NCBI GenBank assembly: GCA_010909165.1
Contig: MU008194.1
Coordinates: 536,542-600,541 of the forward strand
Source: Anthoceros angustus
Lineage: Eukaryota > Streptophyta > Anthocerotopsida > Anthocerotales > Anthocerotaceae
Direction of reading: 5' to 3'
Length of the DNA: 64,000 nucleotides
In this document: positions 20,194 to 32,760 of the stretch, in pieces
Layout of the letters: each line of letters begins with the position of its first letter
Numbering within the stretch: position 1 is the first letter of the stretch
Position numbers and translations under genes: made by a program
The notes under the pieces: generated by a model
The model's database searches: none
What the model was told of the DNA's origin: nothing
Seen by the model: only the letters and a program-made list of their open reading frames with translations

Positions 20194-20899
20194 TTTATTT
20201 ATGTCCACTAAGGATGGGAAGAACCATCATGGGACGTAGATAGTACAGTAAAAGAGGTTTAAAACCGAGTACACTTACGACGTCCGAACTAGAGAAGCAG
20301 ACTGTATGAGGGAAGCGTAAAAGAAGGCAAAGACTACAAGGAGTCCAACAAGGACCGCCAAGATCAAGAAGCTCGAGAGACATAGTCCAGAGCCTAGGAA
20401 TGTGGAAAGAGAAAATCGCAATGAGAAGCCGCACATTCAAAAGAAGAGAGTAACGAGACCGAATATCGGCATAGGACAATAAAAGAGGAAGTGTGATTGA
20501 TTCGGATCCAAGGAGCAAAGCTTGCATCCTATCGCCTTGGGAGGGGTAGGCTTGAGCCAACGGTCTCAATCCGAGGTGGTGGGAGCTAACACGAAATTGA
20601 CCTATGAGTGCGGAGTTTGAAGGAAAGGGGGAACCGAGGTAGCAAGGCGTAGGAAATTTACCAGAGGGAGGATTAACTCGAGCTCGCCTTTGTAAAAGAG
20701 TCTAGAAGTGAGAGGGGGGAAAAGGAAAGAGGGGACCAGTGAGGCGAAGGTATCTTAATTTAAGGGCCTCGAATGGAGTGGTTGGGGGATGTGAGAAAGG
20801 GGAGTTGGGAGGAGGGAGAGGGCGCAGTCGAAAAGGTTCAAACTCGAATCTTCTAAGCCGCTTGGCAGCTTGAGAAAGCCAAGAAAAGAAGCTTGTGGG

Positions 20900-21994
20900 T
20901 CAAGATTGAGCGAGCGAGGGAGGACCTAAAGGCAAGGAGGAGGTAAGGGGATCCAAAATGGGATTAGCAATATCAAGGAGGTGGAGGCGGTAAAGAAAGG
21001 ATGAGAGACTAAAAAAGGCCATCAAGTTCGAGGGGAAAGGCTGCAAATTCAGAAAGGAGGATGGGTAATGGAGTCGAGCGCTTACAAGCAATGTGAGCGC
21101 GGAGAAAGGAAGATTGAACCCTTTCCACCTTCGCCCAAGAAGAAGGGGAAAGATCCGGCCCCAAATTTCAGCGCCATACAAGGCGGAGGGAATTACCATA
21201 GTGTTGAACACCTGCTTCCCAAGATTGATATCCTGAAGATTCATCCTCAGATAAAGAACCAAAGCAGGATGAGCCCATCCCTTGGTAGCGGAGGAGGCAG
21301 AGGAGGTCCAATTAAATTTAGGACCGAAAATAGTGATAAGATAAGTATAGGATCGAACCATCTCCACCTCCCGACCATCATAATAAAATTTGCAATCACC
21401 CTTGTAATCCCGAGTGTTGAACCGCATAATCTTGGTCTTGCAGATTGACAAAGAGACCCTTGGTTTTACAAAAAGGGATAAAACATCCGCTTGTGGATAG
21501 CTCCGGAATGAGATAAAGAACAATATCATCAACCCAAAGAGATTTGGGGACAAAGGGTCGCCATCAAGAACGCCAAGTTGGATAGGGATCCGTGGGAAGA
21601 CAAACCACGGGAGTCTTGATTCGAGCAAAGACCCTTTGTAGAGAAGGGTAGCAAGATGCCACAAATGAGGAGGCATCTTAAGAGATTGAAGTCTCACAAA
21701 CAACTTATCCCAAGGCATGAGTTGAAAGCACGCTTAAAGTCAACAAAACAACAAGAGACGTGCTTCGATGTCGAGCCCCTTCAACAATAGCCCGGAGGGG
21801 TAAAAGATGATCCAAAGTATTCGACCGGGCGAAACCGCTTGGCCCCGAGCACGCACCTTAGCCTCCTCACCAGAAGTAGTCAAGATCTCCAAACTAGAGC
21901 TAAAGATCTTAGCATAGATAGACTCCACGGTGATAAATCGGTAATTAGAAGGGAGATATCGCCACCTTGAGAATGGAGTGGATATCATTCTCAC
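20900..21994 (-). pseudogene. LINE reverse transcriptase
   Basis: The upstream part (21994-21740) reads NYRFITVESIYAKIFSSSLE, the NYR.I.L......K.....L block of non-LTR reverse transcriptases. The next ORF (21718-20900) starts MPWDKLFVRLQSL and continues with LYKGSL and GVLDGDPLSPNLFGL, the equivalent of the G.PQG.PLSP.LF motif. KTKIMRF and the thumb-like EMVRSYTYL follow. The YADD catalytic loop that should sit near 21530-21580 is disrupted by indels (the ORF runs QADVLSLFVK there). The enzyme is inactive as written. Confidence 0.75.
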
Positions 21995-22895
21995 ACCAAG
22001 GATCAGGAAACCAAAGACAAAGCATCATTAAACAGAGAGGCAAGATGCGAGGAGAAGGAGGTAGAGTCAAGAACCGGAATAAATCCCTGTGGATACCATT
22101 AGGGTGAGTCGCACTACTCCGAGCCCGGATAGCACGGCAACGAGATTGGCGGAAAACCCGAGACCAGGATCGAGGAATCGGAGGCGAGGATGTGGTAAAG
22201 ACTATGAACATAGGAGAGGAGTGGAGTGGCTTTGAGAAGAATGGGTGAGCGGTGTGGAATTCCTTCCAAAAGGCGAGCCACCGGGACGCTCAAGGAGATA
22301 AGACGGTGTGTTCACTTGGATGAATTGGGACTTTTCATGGAGATGAAGGCTTTGTAAGGCTTGACGGCTTTGTAAAGAGCGGAATGATGGGATCCGGGAG
22401 GAGATTAAGTTGGCGCAAAGTGAGATGCAATTGAGAGCGATGCGCACAATCCGCATCAAACCAGGATGGCGGGGGTTGGTTTGCACGGGAGGATGGCAAA
22501 ATTTGAAAGGAAAAGTGGAGCAGAGGTTAGAACAGCAGAGGCGAAGTGGCACAAGCAAGAAAAGGGAGGTGGGGAATGGAAGCAAGGAGGAGCAAGCTGG
22601 AAAATTGGGGTACAAGGTCTTGTGGAAAGGTGAACTGTGGAGAGAAGGAGGGGAGGGGATCCCGAGGGGCGGAGGAACAAAGATCAAAACAATCAAGAAG
22701 ATGGTCGACTCCAAACATGTGGAGTCCAGAGTCCAGAGCCTAGAAATACGCGAGAGAAGGCCGACGTCACCAATAACATAATCCAACTCGCTAGAAGAGG
22801 AACCATCGTCAAGAAAGAATTACTCATACCGCCAACGGGAGTCCGTTGAAAATGACCATGTTGTGGGATTCAGAAAAGGGCAACACCATAGGAAT

Positions 22896-23760
22896 TTAGT
22901 GGATGGGTATCGAGAAGATCGAGCCCGAGGTCGACAGGATCCACCGAGAAATTTTGTAAATCAAGGAATCATAGATATTTTGTTGACACCGGTCCAAGCG
23001 TTGAAGTCCCCAACGAGAAGAATATCGCAATAGGGGAAAACTCGAGATGGACTCGAGAGATCCGTGATATGGATTACCGCCCGAGCATATTTGGAGGACC
23101 TTGAGGGAAGTAAACGCCAACATATAAGTCACGGTGAGAAGAGAAAAGAGCAGCAATGAACCTGAGGATGAGCTAAGCTCGTCATGACGAATAAGGAGAT
23201 AAAAGGAGTCAAGGACTCAAAATAGCAAGCAATACCCAAAGCCTTGGGAGAGTTGCGGAGACATGGTGTCTAAAGGTAGAAAACATGAATATCCGGAGAA
23301 CGGCCTAAGGGGCGTATGATGCTCATGAGTCTCGATAGAAACACAATATCCCGCAATCCCGCCCGTGAGGAGATCAAGCATTCCGCCAGGTGTAGATTGA
23401 TAGATCCGCAATTCCAAGAAGCGTGGAGGATGCCATCACGGCCCCGTGATCCCTACGGACATGCGCCTTGGGTTCTGATAACTAGGTCATCAATGAAATA
23501 AGCCACCATACCCTCCGATTTTGCCTTCATACCAAGCAACAATTGCTTCATGCTCCCATTGAGAGAGAGTAAGGTCTGGTTGACAAATATATCTTGGCCT
23601 TTCAAGTTTGTGCGTAACGTAACACACGCAACGCCCTCAAGAGTAAAAACGCACAATATAAGTGGGGATCGAGAATGGTCCTTACCCACTCCAAGCGTGT
23701 TGGAACCGAACATCGACCTTGATAACATCACCAAAAACCCTTACAAGACTTTCTCGAGTA
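22896..23760 (-). pseudogene. LINE AP-type endonuclease region
   Basis: Minus-strand pieces in different frames fit an AP-endonuclease domain. One is ETHEHHTPLRPFSGYSCF, with the catalytic E-T-H block, near 23.3 kb. Another near 23.1-22.95 kb reads VTYMLAFTSLKVL, then ISSFPLLRY, with a GDFNA-like equivalent in the alternate frame. An upstream ORF (23734-23453) precedes it. The assignment rests on order relative to the reverse transcriptase and on the ETH block. Frames are broken. Confidence 0.45.
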
Positions 23761-24559
23761 GTTCCCGATATCCTGTAATACGGAGGTTTCGAGATCGCTA
23801 TCGCGATCGGGACTCAAATGGTAGCGAATAGCGTTCGCCGCGCGACGGCGGCAAAAGATCGGGTCAGGGGCAAGGGGCCTATCCGCAATTCTTGAATAAC
23901 CTCATCATTCTTGGACATGCCAAGACGGATAGAAGTTAATTTGTCTTCAATAATTTCAACCTTCTCCAAAAGGCCGTAGGTCAAACGTGGTAGCCGGAGT
24001 AGAGTGTGGAATTGTGGTCACTCAACGTGCTTAGAGATCATATTAGCCTCGTAAATCTTCCTGTGAGCTCCTTAAGAGATGTCTCAAGATCATGTCAAGT
24101 CATCCATGCGAAAGTGTCTAGAGAAGTCTGCAATAAGGTGTTCCCATTCAAGGCTCAAAACATCAGCCTGTGTTTGAATTCATTGAGGAGGGAATCATTG
24201 GTCGTCTGAGGGCCTCAAACCTATCGATAGATCCGAGTGCTTAAGAGAAATCTTCGAGTCTAGCCTCCAAGATAGTAATGACTCCATGAAAGAAAGTATT
24301 TGTCCTCCAAAACGAGAGTCACCTGCCTCAAGACTATGAACCCTGGAGAACTGATCTGCCATGTCATATTGCACCTTAGATTCAAGAGAGGACGCTTTAA
24401 GGCCATCCGCTGGAGCCATTACCGCTTGCCAAAATACCGTAGTAGAACACTGAAAGAGAGATTAGCACGCCATAAGCGCTGCCCAATTACTGCACTTTGG
24501 CCTGGCAGGTCAGACACCTCGGGGTGGAGCCCCAAGGCCGAAAAACCCCCGCACGTAGG

Positions 24560-26080
24560 GACCTAAAAAGCCCCTACCACACCACCGCCCCGCCAATCGT
24601 GCAAGACGGGCGCCGCCGAAACCAAGGCCCCGACTGAACCCTCCGACGCCGCCTCGCAGTGACGCACTCACTCCACCGCCCCGCCTGCACTCACGCCCGC
24701 CCGCACTCGGCCTGGCCCGCCTGGCCTCGCACTGACCGCCCGCCTCACTGGCCCGCCCGCCCGACCGCACCGCACCGCCTTGAGAGCACTCCCGCCCGCA
24801 TCTACGCCCGCTCCCGCACTTCGCCCACCGCCCCGCCACACGCACCGCCCGCCTGCACCGGCCCGCCTCCGCACCGCACTGGCCGCACCGCACTGGGCCC
24901 GCCCGCACTGTGTCCGCCCAAACACTAGACAACAATCCCAAATTACAAACCAATTGAGCCACTATATATTTTATTTTAAAGAACCATGAGGGAGGCCGGC
25001 CGCCGCCATGGGTAGGGTAGGGTGTGTTAGGGAGGGGCGCTGCCGGCCGGCGCCAAAGTGCTGCATGGCGTGGTTGGTGGGGGCCGCCGGCCGCCTGCTG
25101 AGGGCTGTGGCGCAGGGGGGGCGCCGGCCACGGCCGCCATGGGCGTGGTGTGTTAGGAGGGGGCCGCCGAACGACATGGGCGTGGTGTGTTAGGGGAGGA
25201 CGCCGCCTACCGGGCGCCCATGGGCACGGTAGGGGAGCAGCACGGGCCGGCGCATGGGTGGTGTGTTAGGGGAGGCGCCGGCCGGGCGCCCATGAGCAGC
25301 ATGTTGGAGACGGCCGCCGGGCGCCTCCTAGCTCCACCACCGCACCGACGGGTGGTGCAGGGGAGAGCGCCGGCCGGCCGGCGCCCGCCTTGCGATCGCC
25401 TGTGAGGGCCCACCGATGGTGAGGCAGAGGGGAGGGCGCCTGCCGGCCCTCCTCACGCCGCCAACCACCCGAGGATGGGCAAACGGGTGGTGCGCGCCAG
25501 CAGGGCCGGCCGGCCGCCTCCACGCACCACCCCATACGTGAAGGCCCACCGACGGGTGGCGCTGGTGAGGGAGGGCGCCGCCGCCGGCCGCCTGCTCACG
25601 CCTCCACCCGCCGCCGATACGGCCGGTGGTGCGGAGGCGGGCGCCGGCCGCCGGCGCCATCCTCGCCGCACCACCGTGAAACCCCGGACGGGTGGTGCGC
25701 TGGAGAGAGGGCGCCGCCAGCCTCTCCTCCACGCACCACCCCATACGTAGGCCCACCGACCTGCGAGGGCGGGCGCCGGGCCTACGGGCGCCCGCTCGCG
25801 CCTCCACCCGTCGGCATACCGGTGGTGGAGGGAGCGGCTGGCGCCACGCCGCGCCATCCCTTCGCACACCACTGTAAACCCCGACGGTGGTGCGCGGATA
25901 GAGAGGGCGCCGGCGGCCGCCGGGCCGCCTCCGACGTTACCCAGATACCGGTGGTGGGAGGGAGGCGCGCCGCCGCCGGGCACCTCCCTCCCCGCATCAC
26001 CACTTATGCCCGACGGGTGGAGCGCTGACCCGAGGGCGCCGCCCGCCGCCGCCTCCGCGCGCCCATTGTGGCCCTCCTTC
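24560..26080. repeat. GC-rich repeat block with inverted CACCACC/GGTGGTG motifs
   Basis: 24560-24920 is dominated by CCCGCC and GCACTG-type repeats. From about 24985 to 26060 longer units appear. CTCCACGCACCACCCC occurs at 25518 and 25727 (209-bp spacing). CACCGTGAAACCCC-type blocks lie near 25670 and 25868 (about 200-bp spacing). Each unit holds GGGTGGTGCG and its inverse, together with GGGCGCCGGCCG. Long ORFs on both strands in this block follow from the base composition and are not called genes. Confidence 0.75.
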
Positions 26081-26205
26081 CATGCACCCCTATACGTGGC
26101 ACTTCCATCGAAAATTCAAAAGAGGGCTAACCTTAGAAGCAACCTTGGAATGAAGGCTAACTTAGAAGCAAATGCCGCTCAAATCGAGCCAAGATTTTGG
26201 CCTAC

Positions 26206-27775
26206 GAGTGTAGAGGGTACTCCTAAACATCTCAGATGCATGTGGACAAAAAGCGATAAGGGATAAGCTCATGAAAGTGCGTGGCTTAATACAACTCGCG
26301 AGTCAAAGTGCCAAGATAATGATGACAATGGAGGAGAAGTCGACCAAGTGATGACGAAGGATTGAACTCTGGGATGAGTGAAACTGAAATCTCGTTTTTT
26401 CCGGGGTCCCAGAGTTAATGTTGTAAGTCTGGTTGCTAATGTTACTGTGTTAGGGAAATACCCTATCCGTGGCTTTTGTGGTGTCATAACAAAACCACAC
26501 TTTCCTCCCAAAACTGAGTTTACAACCGTCCCTTCCCGGCAGGAACGGCCTTCCTCACCGTTCCTACTTTGCATTATTCCGTAGAGGTTTTACGACCACC
26601 ATTCGACACAAACATTCTTTTGGATGGAAAGTAGTAACTTTTTAACGGTGACACCTTTTTTCTGTCGTTTAATGCCTTCAAACTGCTTTAGGGCCCATCA
26701 AAAACCCCTTGAGAATTATTATGAAAACCCCTTCAGATTATTCACCCCCTTCAAAAGTTATCATGTTCCATGTCGAGTCAGCAGGAAGCGCTCATGGCTC
26801 AAATTAAGGACGCCCAGTTGTTGATGCTTTAAGCAGGATTCAGACTAATGCACTTTCTGAGCTGCAGATTCAACCCGACTGGCAGGAAGAGATTATCGGG
26901 GCTCTCATACAGGATGCCGATGCCCACTCTGCTTTGCAAGCCCTTTGAGCTAGTTTCCTGACCGGGCCGAAAGGGATGGTCTTCTTGGTATCACACTGGC
27001 TCTTCATCCTCGTTCCCCATATCCACGGGCTTTGATTTACGAAGCCCACGATTTTGGCCTCAACTCAACTGGACGCTCGCTTCGTGCCGACAGGGCATTG
27101 GTGACAAGCTTTGTTCTACTGCATAAGTTATTCAGGTAGGATGACATAATCCCAACCTTACTGTCCCCTTTATTGTTTTGGGAGCAAGTCACACTTGACT
27201 TCATAACCTGATTGCCTCTGACCGGGCCGGCTTTGATGCATTCTTTTGGTCTTCACGAATGCTTACCGTCAAGTGCTCCTTGCCCCACTCATCGAGACAT
27301 GCTCACCGTTGAAACAAGCTGCCGACTTATTTTTGAAAGTGGTTTATCGTGCCCATGGCTTCCCTCGCCTCTTTGTGAGCGACCGTGATTCCGGTGTTTA
27401 CTTCGCCAGCAAGCGGTTCACCGGGTCTTGGCACCAAGCTCAGTATGTCTATTGCCTTCATCCTCGCAGGACAGTTACTGAGCGAGCTAATCAAGTTTTA
27501 GAGGATATTCTCCGCTTATGCAAGCGTGCACCAAGCCCATATCGGACTTTCCACCTCATTGACTTTGCCTACAACAACGCCTAATGCCTCAACCGTGGAG
27601 TTACTCCATTCTTGTTCAACAAAGGTTTTCACCCTCGCATGCTGTTTCGCTTTGCCTTCACGCTTCTCAGACCTCGTCGTAGATTTCACCCAACGTGTCA
27701 GTTCAAGCAGAAGCTCACACCATGAAGCCCAAAACCGCCAAGCCCACCGCCAATCATCGCCGCCAGATTTTGGTC
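26206..27775 (+). pseudogene. Chromodomain Ty3/gypsy pol, tandem copy 1
   Basis: The first copy of a 1.57-kb unit. Recognisable pieces include the integrase core fragment at about 27330-27560: VVYRAHGFPRLFVSDRDS (the second catalytic Asp region) and ERANQVLEDIL. The frame is damaged where copy 2 reads cleanly, because the expected HPQTNG is replaced by HPRRTV. The sequence before it (26390-27000) corresponds to the RNase H and linker region but is too frame-broken to define. The unit joins copy 2 at GATTTTGG/GAGTGTAGAGGG. Confidence 0.7.
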
Positions 27776-29741
27776 GAGTGTAGAGGGTACTCCTCCAAAC
27801 ATCTCACGATGGACACAAAAGCGATAGGGATAAGCTGCGAAGGCGTGGCTTAATACAACCCGCGAGTCAAAGTGCCAAGAATGATGACAATGGAGGAGAA
27901 GTCGGACCAAGTGATGAGAAGGATTGAACTCGGGATGAGTGAAATCAAATCTCGTTTTTTCCCGGGTCCCAGAGTTAATGTTGTAAGTCCGGTTGCTAAT
28001 GTTACCGTGTTAGAAATACCCTATCTGGTGGCTTTTGTGGTGTCATAACAAAACCACACTTTCCTCCCAAAATCGAAGTTTACAACTGGCCCCTTCCCGG
28101 CAGAACGGCCTTCCTCACTCCTACTTTGCATTATTCCGTAGGGTTCGAGTTATGCGACCACCATTCGCCGGATGGATGGAAAGTAGTAACTTTATCTTGG
28201 GTGACACCCTTTTTTCGAGTTGCAATGCCTTCAAAAGCGCGTTTAGGGCCCATCAAAAACCCCTTCGTAGATTATTTTAAAAACCCCTTCAGATTATTCA
28301 CCCCTTCAAAAGTTATCATGTTCCATGTCGAGTCACAGAAGCGCCATGGCTCAAATTAAGGACATGGGCTTGTTGATGCTTTAAGGATTCGCATCACTAA
28401 TGCACTTTCGAGCTGCATTCAACCCGACCGCGGAAGAGATTATCGGGCTCTCATACAGGCCGATGCCCACTGCCGGTATCCTTTTGAGCTAGTTCCCAGG
28501 CGGGCTGGCCGGGATGGTCTTCTTTGGTATAAATCTGGCTCTTCATCCTCGGGTTCCCCATATCCGTCGGGCTTTGATTTGAAGCCCGCGAATTTTGGCC
28601 TCAACTCAATCCTCAACTCATTGCCGGCTGTGGCATTGGTGACAAGCTTTGTTGCGCTGGCATAAGTTACAGAGGATGACATAATCCCAACCCTTGCCTG
28701 TCCCTTTATTGTTTTGGGAGCAAGTCACACTTGACTTCATAACCGGATTGCCTCGCACCGCTGCTGGCTTTGATGCATTGCTGGTCTTCACGAATAAGCT
28801 TACCCGTCAAGTGCTCCTTGCCCCACTACTGAGACATGCTCTGCTGAGCAAACTGCTGACTTATTTTTGAAAGTGGTTTATCGTGCCCATGGCTTCCCTC
28901 GCTCTCTTGTGAGCGACCGTGATTCCAGGTTTACTTCCCGCTTCTGGCAAGCGGTTCACCGTGGTCTTGGCACCAAGCTCTGTATGTCTATTGCCTTTCA
29001 TCCTCAGACTAATGGTGCTACAGAGCGAGCTAATCAAGTTTTAGAGGATATTCTCCGTGCTTATGCAAGCGTGCACCAAGCTCGGTGGCCGGACTTTCTC
29101 CACCTCATTGAGTTTGCCTACAACGCCCCTAATGCCTCAACCGAGTTACTCCATTCTTGTTCAACAAAGGTTTTCACCGCACGCTTGCTTCCTTGCCTTC
29201 CGCCTTTGTGTCCGCCAGATTTCCTCACCCAACGTGTCCAGATTCAAGAGGCCCAACCGCCCATGAAGCCCAAACCGCCAAGCCCAGTCTGCCAATCATC
29301 GTCGTCGTCCTCAAGAATTTGTAGTTGGTACCTATGTCCTTATGCCGCGGAATTTGTCCTTCCTCGATTCGTAAGATTTCCCTCGTTGGGTCCTTACCGT
29401 ATCCTCCGTCGCATTGGCCCCGTGGCCTATGAGCTTGCCTTCCTTGAATCTCGCATTCACCCCTGTTTCATGTTTCCTTGCTCAAACTTTATCACGGCTC
29501 CCCACCTTCCGCTCCCGCCTGAGGATACCGTGACGGCCCCGGATGAAGTGGAGAGCCTCCGCCACCGATGTGTTCGCCTGTGAATTTTTAGTGCTGTGGA
29601 AAGGTTTCCCCATTAGTGATGCCTCTTGGGAACCCCTTGCCAACCTTTCTCGTTCTCCTGACCTTCTTCGTGTCTATGCTCATGATCATCAACTACATCT
29701 TCCCGACTTCGAGGTCGAAGCCTCTTCCCCCCGGGGTGAGT
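27776..29741 (+). pseudogene. Chromodomain Ty3/gypsy pol, tandem copy 2 with chromodomain
   Basis: Better kept than copy 1. The ORF at 28867-29583 reads VVYRAHGFPRSLVSDRDSRF, then MSIAFHPQTNGATERANQVL and EFAYNAPNAS, which are the D and E parts of the integrase DDE core. After a decayed linker it reaches RFPSLGPYRILRRIGPVAYE, the GPY/F module. In a shifted frame, EFLVLWKGFPISDASWEPLA at about 29575-29640 is a chromodomain with its aromatic residues. This places the element among chromoviruses. Stops or frameshifts occur before 28867 and between the GPY/F module and chromodomain. Confidence 0.85.
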
Positions 29742-30060
29742 TGTCACAGATAAGGTTTGATAGCACTTAGTCTTCCGTAATTAGAGGCTGGATAATCCGC
29801 TGTCTGCTGTGATCACGGCTAGGCTACCACCACAATCTGTGGCATGTACTACGCAAGCCCGTGCATAAAAGCCCGGCTCCCTTACTAGTAGACACACTCT
29901 CTCCTGGTACAAGTGTACTCCCCTATTTGCTCCCCTGTTTGCGAAGTCCGGCTCATGACAATTAGGATACACATGATGATTCAGGTTGAGGATTCGAAAG
30001 GATCAAATCTTGCCAATCCGCATAGAACTCTAAGAAGACTGTTTGTTGCACACAAATGAA
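29742..30060 (+). repeat. Probable 3' LTR of the chromovirus
   Basis: Right after the chromodomain frame and a G-rich tract (CCGGGGTGAG), the sequence begins TGTCACAG, a common gypsy LTR start. A TATA-like CATAAAAG sits at about 29864. The right boundary is not certain (a CA at about 30051 is possible). No matching 5' LTR is present in the window. Confidence 0.4.
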
Positions 30061-31860
30061 CCTCAATTCTTTCCCCATCGATCGTTCCAGCAGCTCACTG
30101 TCCTTCTAACTGCAGCTACGACGCAGCCACGCCTCCACGCAGCAGCTTGGATTGGATTGCGGTCACAACTTCAAATGCTGCCGCTCGAGGCTAATGCTCC
30201 AATTTGGAGTAAACTCGGAGCGCCACTTAACGCTGTGAAGTTTTCCTTGACGTCAGAGGCCACTGTTCTCTGTAGTGCAGACTGGAGAGCCCTGGCATGG
30301 AGGAGTTGCACTGGATGTCCCAGATGCCACTCGATATCCCAGATGCCGCTTGCTTCCTGAGATCTATCGTGTGCGAGAATCTGGTCTACTATTATGCACA
30401 AATTGTTCGCCATTGGCGCATTCCCGTTCAAGAGGAGGAGTTGTGGAGGACAAGCTGCACACACTAGCCCTTGATGGCTTTTTCCTTTTTCATATCCCAA
30501 CAATATCCACTCATAGATTTCATAATAATGTTAATTTTAATCATTAAAAAAATTAAAATAATATAAAATCACAGGTATGGCAGAAAACTAACAGTTAGAT
30601 TAAAAAAAGCTATTAACAGGGGTGAATATACCAGTAAATGAAAATATACGAATTAATATATCAATTTGTATACAAGTTAATATATCAATTTGTATGAAAG
30701 TTACACCCTTGTATGTTAATTAGGATGTAACATCGTAAATTTACAAAATTATATTTGATAAATTTTGTAAATTTATCAAAGTTATGTGCCAAAGCCTACT
30801 AGGAGGTACGGGATGGAGCTGTTCTTCCTTACTTCATGGCATTCTTGAGACAAGCGTGTTGAAACACTTGGAACAGCAATCTTTCACAAAGCGGCGACAG
30901 CGAGCGATGCATCTCTTCTTCCTACATAGTGTGTAGGCCGTTTACACTTCCTACAAAAGATGTCGATGGCATAGGAGATGAATTTAGGTAGGGAGTTTGG
31001 TTGCTCCTTTTTACCACGACATTCAGGATCTCCCTTTGTTGTCCTCAGCTCGATGGGCTCTCCCATCATTTTTTTTCCTCTCAATACATATGTTTCTACT
31101 CCTTGTCTAAGGTTTATTCTATCCCATTTATATCTTCCTTATTATTTTCAATATTAATTATTTTCAAAAATAATACTATTATTTTATACATATCTATTAT
31201 GCGAGATAATAAAGCGAGCCCAGCCTATTCCCATGGTAGGACAATGACAAATCTTGTGCCAATGGATGCGATGCAACAGTTTGAAGGTCTGGTCCTGGTT
31301 CTGCTGTGCGACGACAGGCGTCCGTCCCACGACCATACATTGCTGGCCTTCACGTGCGCAGGGCTTGAAAAACATGTGTTGCAATGTGGCTGCTATGAAA
31401 GGAAGCAGATCATGGCCGATCTGAATAGGGATGGCGATCGGCGACCATGTCAAGCGACAGTGATAGTCATAAACCTCCGATCCCCAACGTCACACCAACC
31501 TGGAGTCCTGGACCTCCTGTAGGCAGGAACTCGCCTATTGAATGGATCCCGCAACGCGTACGCCTGATTCATCCTCCAGTCATTCACTTAGAAATCGGGA
31601 GTAATCAAACACCAGTCGCTTTACAGCCCATGTTGGCGCTGTACAGTGGCGTCCTTTAGATCCCGCCCCCGCCTTCCCCTGAATGCCAGAAGCTTCTACA
31701 GCGATGAGAGGGGGAACAGGATATAGCGACTGTCGCAGTGATCCCCCGCTTTCTCGGTCCCCCAGGCCCTGGCCTCACCACAGCTTGGGCATAATTAGCG
31801 TTGCGGGCCGCCCCGGCCTGTAGCAACGCGATTCCCGGGTGCAGCAAAGCAGGGAGCACG
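30061..31860. other. Intergenic DNA with AT-rich stretches
   Basis: 30500-30800 and 31080-31210 are strongly AT-rich. Repeated ATATCAATTTGTAT-type motifs occur near 30655-30700. A 110-codon minus-strand ORF (30503-30171) and a 173-codon plus-strand ORF (31001-31522) have no recognisable domain. TCTCAGATCTCAGATCTCA near 31930 is a short direct repeat just before the next gene. Confidence 0.35.
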
Positions 31861-31982
31861 TGTCGTGCGGTCACGGTTCATCCTCTCCTCCCGGCATAGT
31901 CGGCGCCAGCTGCTGGCGTCTATACAGGCGATCTCAGATCTCAGATCTCACGCCCGGGCGGTGCCCACTCCCGGACTCGGCC

Positions 31983-32760
31983 ATGGCCAGCGGCGACGGG
32001 GACAAGGACAAGGTTTTCATCTCGGTGTCGGATACGGGCCCGGAGAGGCTGCCCCCGGGGCTGCAGCAGCTCCTGTCGGACCTGGGATCGGATTCGTGGG
32101 CGATGGAGGAGCTCCCGGACCTGAGGAGCGAGCACCTGGGGGGCTTCTTCCGGGTCCAACCGGCCGGGCTCAGGACGAGGACGCAGTGGCAGGTGCGGAT
32201 GCAGGTGCTGACGGCGGTGGCGCCTGCCGCACGCTGAAGCGCGTGGTGCTGCAGGATCTGGACGTGGCGTCGAGCGGGAGGAGGAGGTGGAGGCGCTCCT
32301 GGGCGGGCTGCGGAGCAACCCCGTGCTGGAACGGCTGGAGCTCCGGGGTCCCCGGGCTCAGGACGGAGGCGTGCGAGAGAGTGGGCGGGATCCTGCGCGC
32401 CACCCGGACCTTGCAGGACCTCTGGCTGGTGGGCGTCGGGATGGAGCCCGCGGGGCTGGGGGTCATCGCGCGCGCGGTGCCGGGGTCCGGGCTCAGAAGC
32501 CTGCACCTGTCGTGGACCGGGGTGCGGAACGCGGCGGGGGCGCAGAGCGTGGCGCACATTCTCACCAGCTCCGCGCTGCGGGAGGTGAGGATCCACGGGC
32601 TGGGGCTGGACGTGTTGGAGGCCCGGGCTATCGCGCACGCCGTGCCCAGCTCGCCCATGGACCTGCAGATGCAAATTCAGGACGCGCTGGATATCCTTCT
32701 GCCGGGCCTGGCGTACCAGCTGCTGGGCCGGCGCACCACCCCGATCAAGATCGAGGTGCC
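31983..32760 (+). pseudogene. Leucine-rich repeat (ribonuclease-inhibitor-like) protein, frameshifted
   Basis: An ATG at 31983 starts a GC-rich frame (MASGDGDKDKVFISVSD, then LPPGLQQLLSDLGS). The frame then changes: LKRVVLQDLDV at about 32230, EALLGGLRSNPVLERLELRG at about 32287-32346, and ACERVGGILRATRTLQDLWL through GSGLRSLHLSW to SALREVRIHGLGLDV at about 32365-32620. The spacing of LxxLxLxx strands with intervening A..L...L helices of 27-30 residues is typical of ribonuclease-inhibitor-like LRRs, as found in NLR- or ROCO-type proteins. At least three frameshifts interrupt it, and after about 32700 the repeat pattern stops. It is a pseudogene, or a real exon with sequence errors. Confidence 0.6.

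Larger units (their letters stand above)
20172..24480 (-). mobile_element. Non-LTR retrotransposon (LINE), decayed
   Basis: On the minus strand the order is endonuclease (about 23.75-22.9 kb), then reverse transcriptase (about 22.0-20.9 kb), then the 3' end with a (GTT)n tail. Frames are broken in many places. A related but 5'-truncated copy is at 51.39-52.6 kb, which supports the 3' end placement. The 5' end is not defined. ORFs up to about 24.45 kb on this strand (for example 24419-24195) could belong to its first ORF but are not recognised. Confidence 0.65.

Noticed and set aside
22202-22786. Minus-strand ORF of 194 codons and a plus-strand ORF of 123 codons at the same place
   Set aside because: It lies between the LINE endonuclease and reverse transcriptase regions and might be linker, but the proline/serine-rich sequence shows no motif and both strands are open.
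25328-25983. Overlapping long ORFs in several frames on both strands
   Set aside because: All arise from the GC-rich repeat; no frame is favoured.
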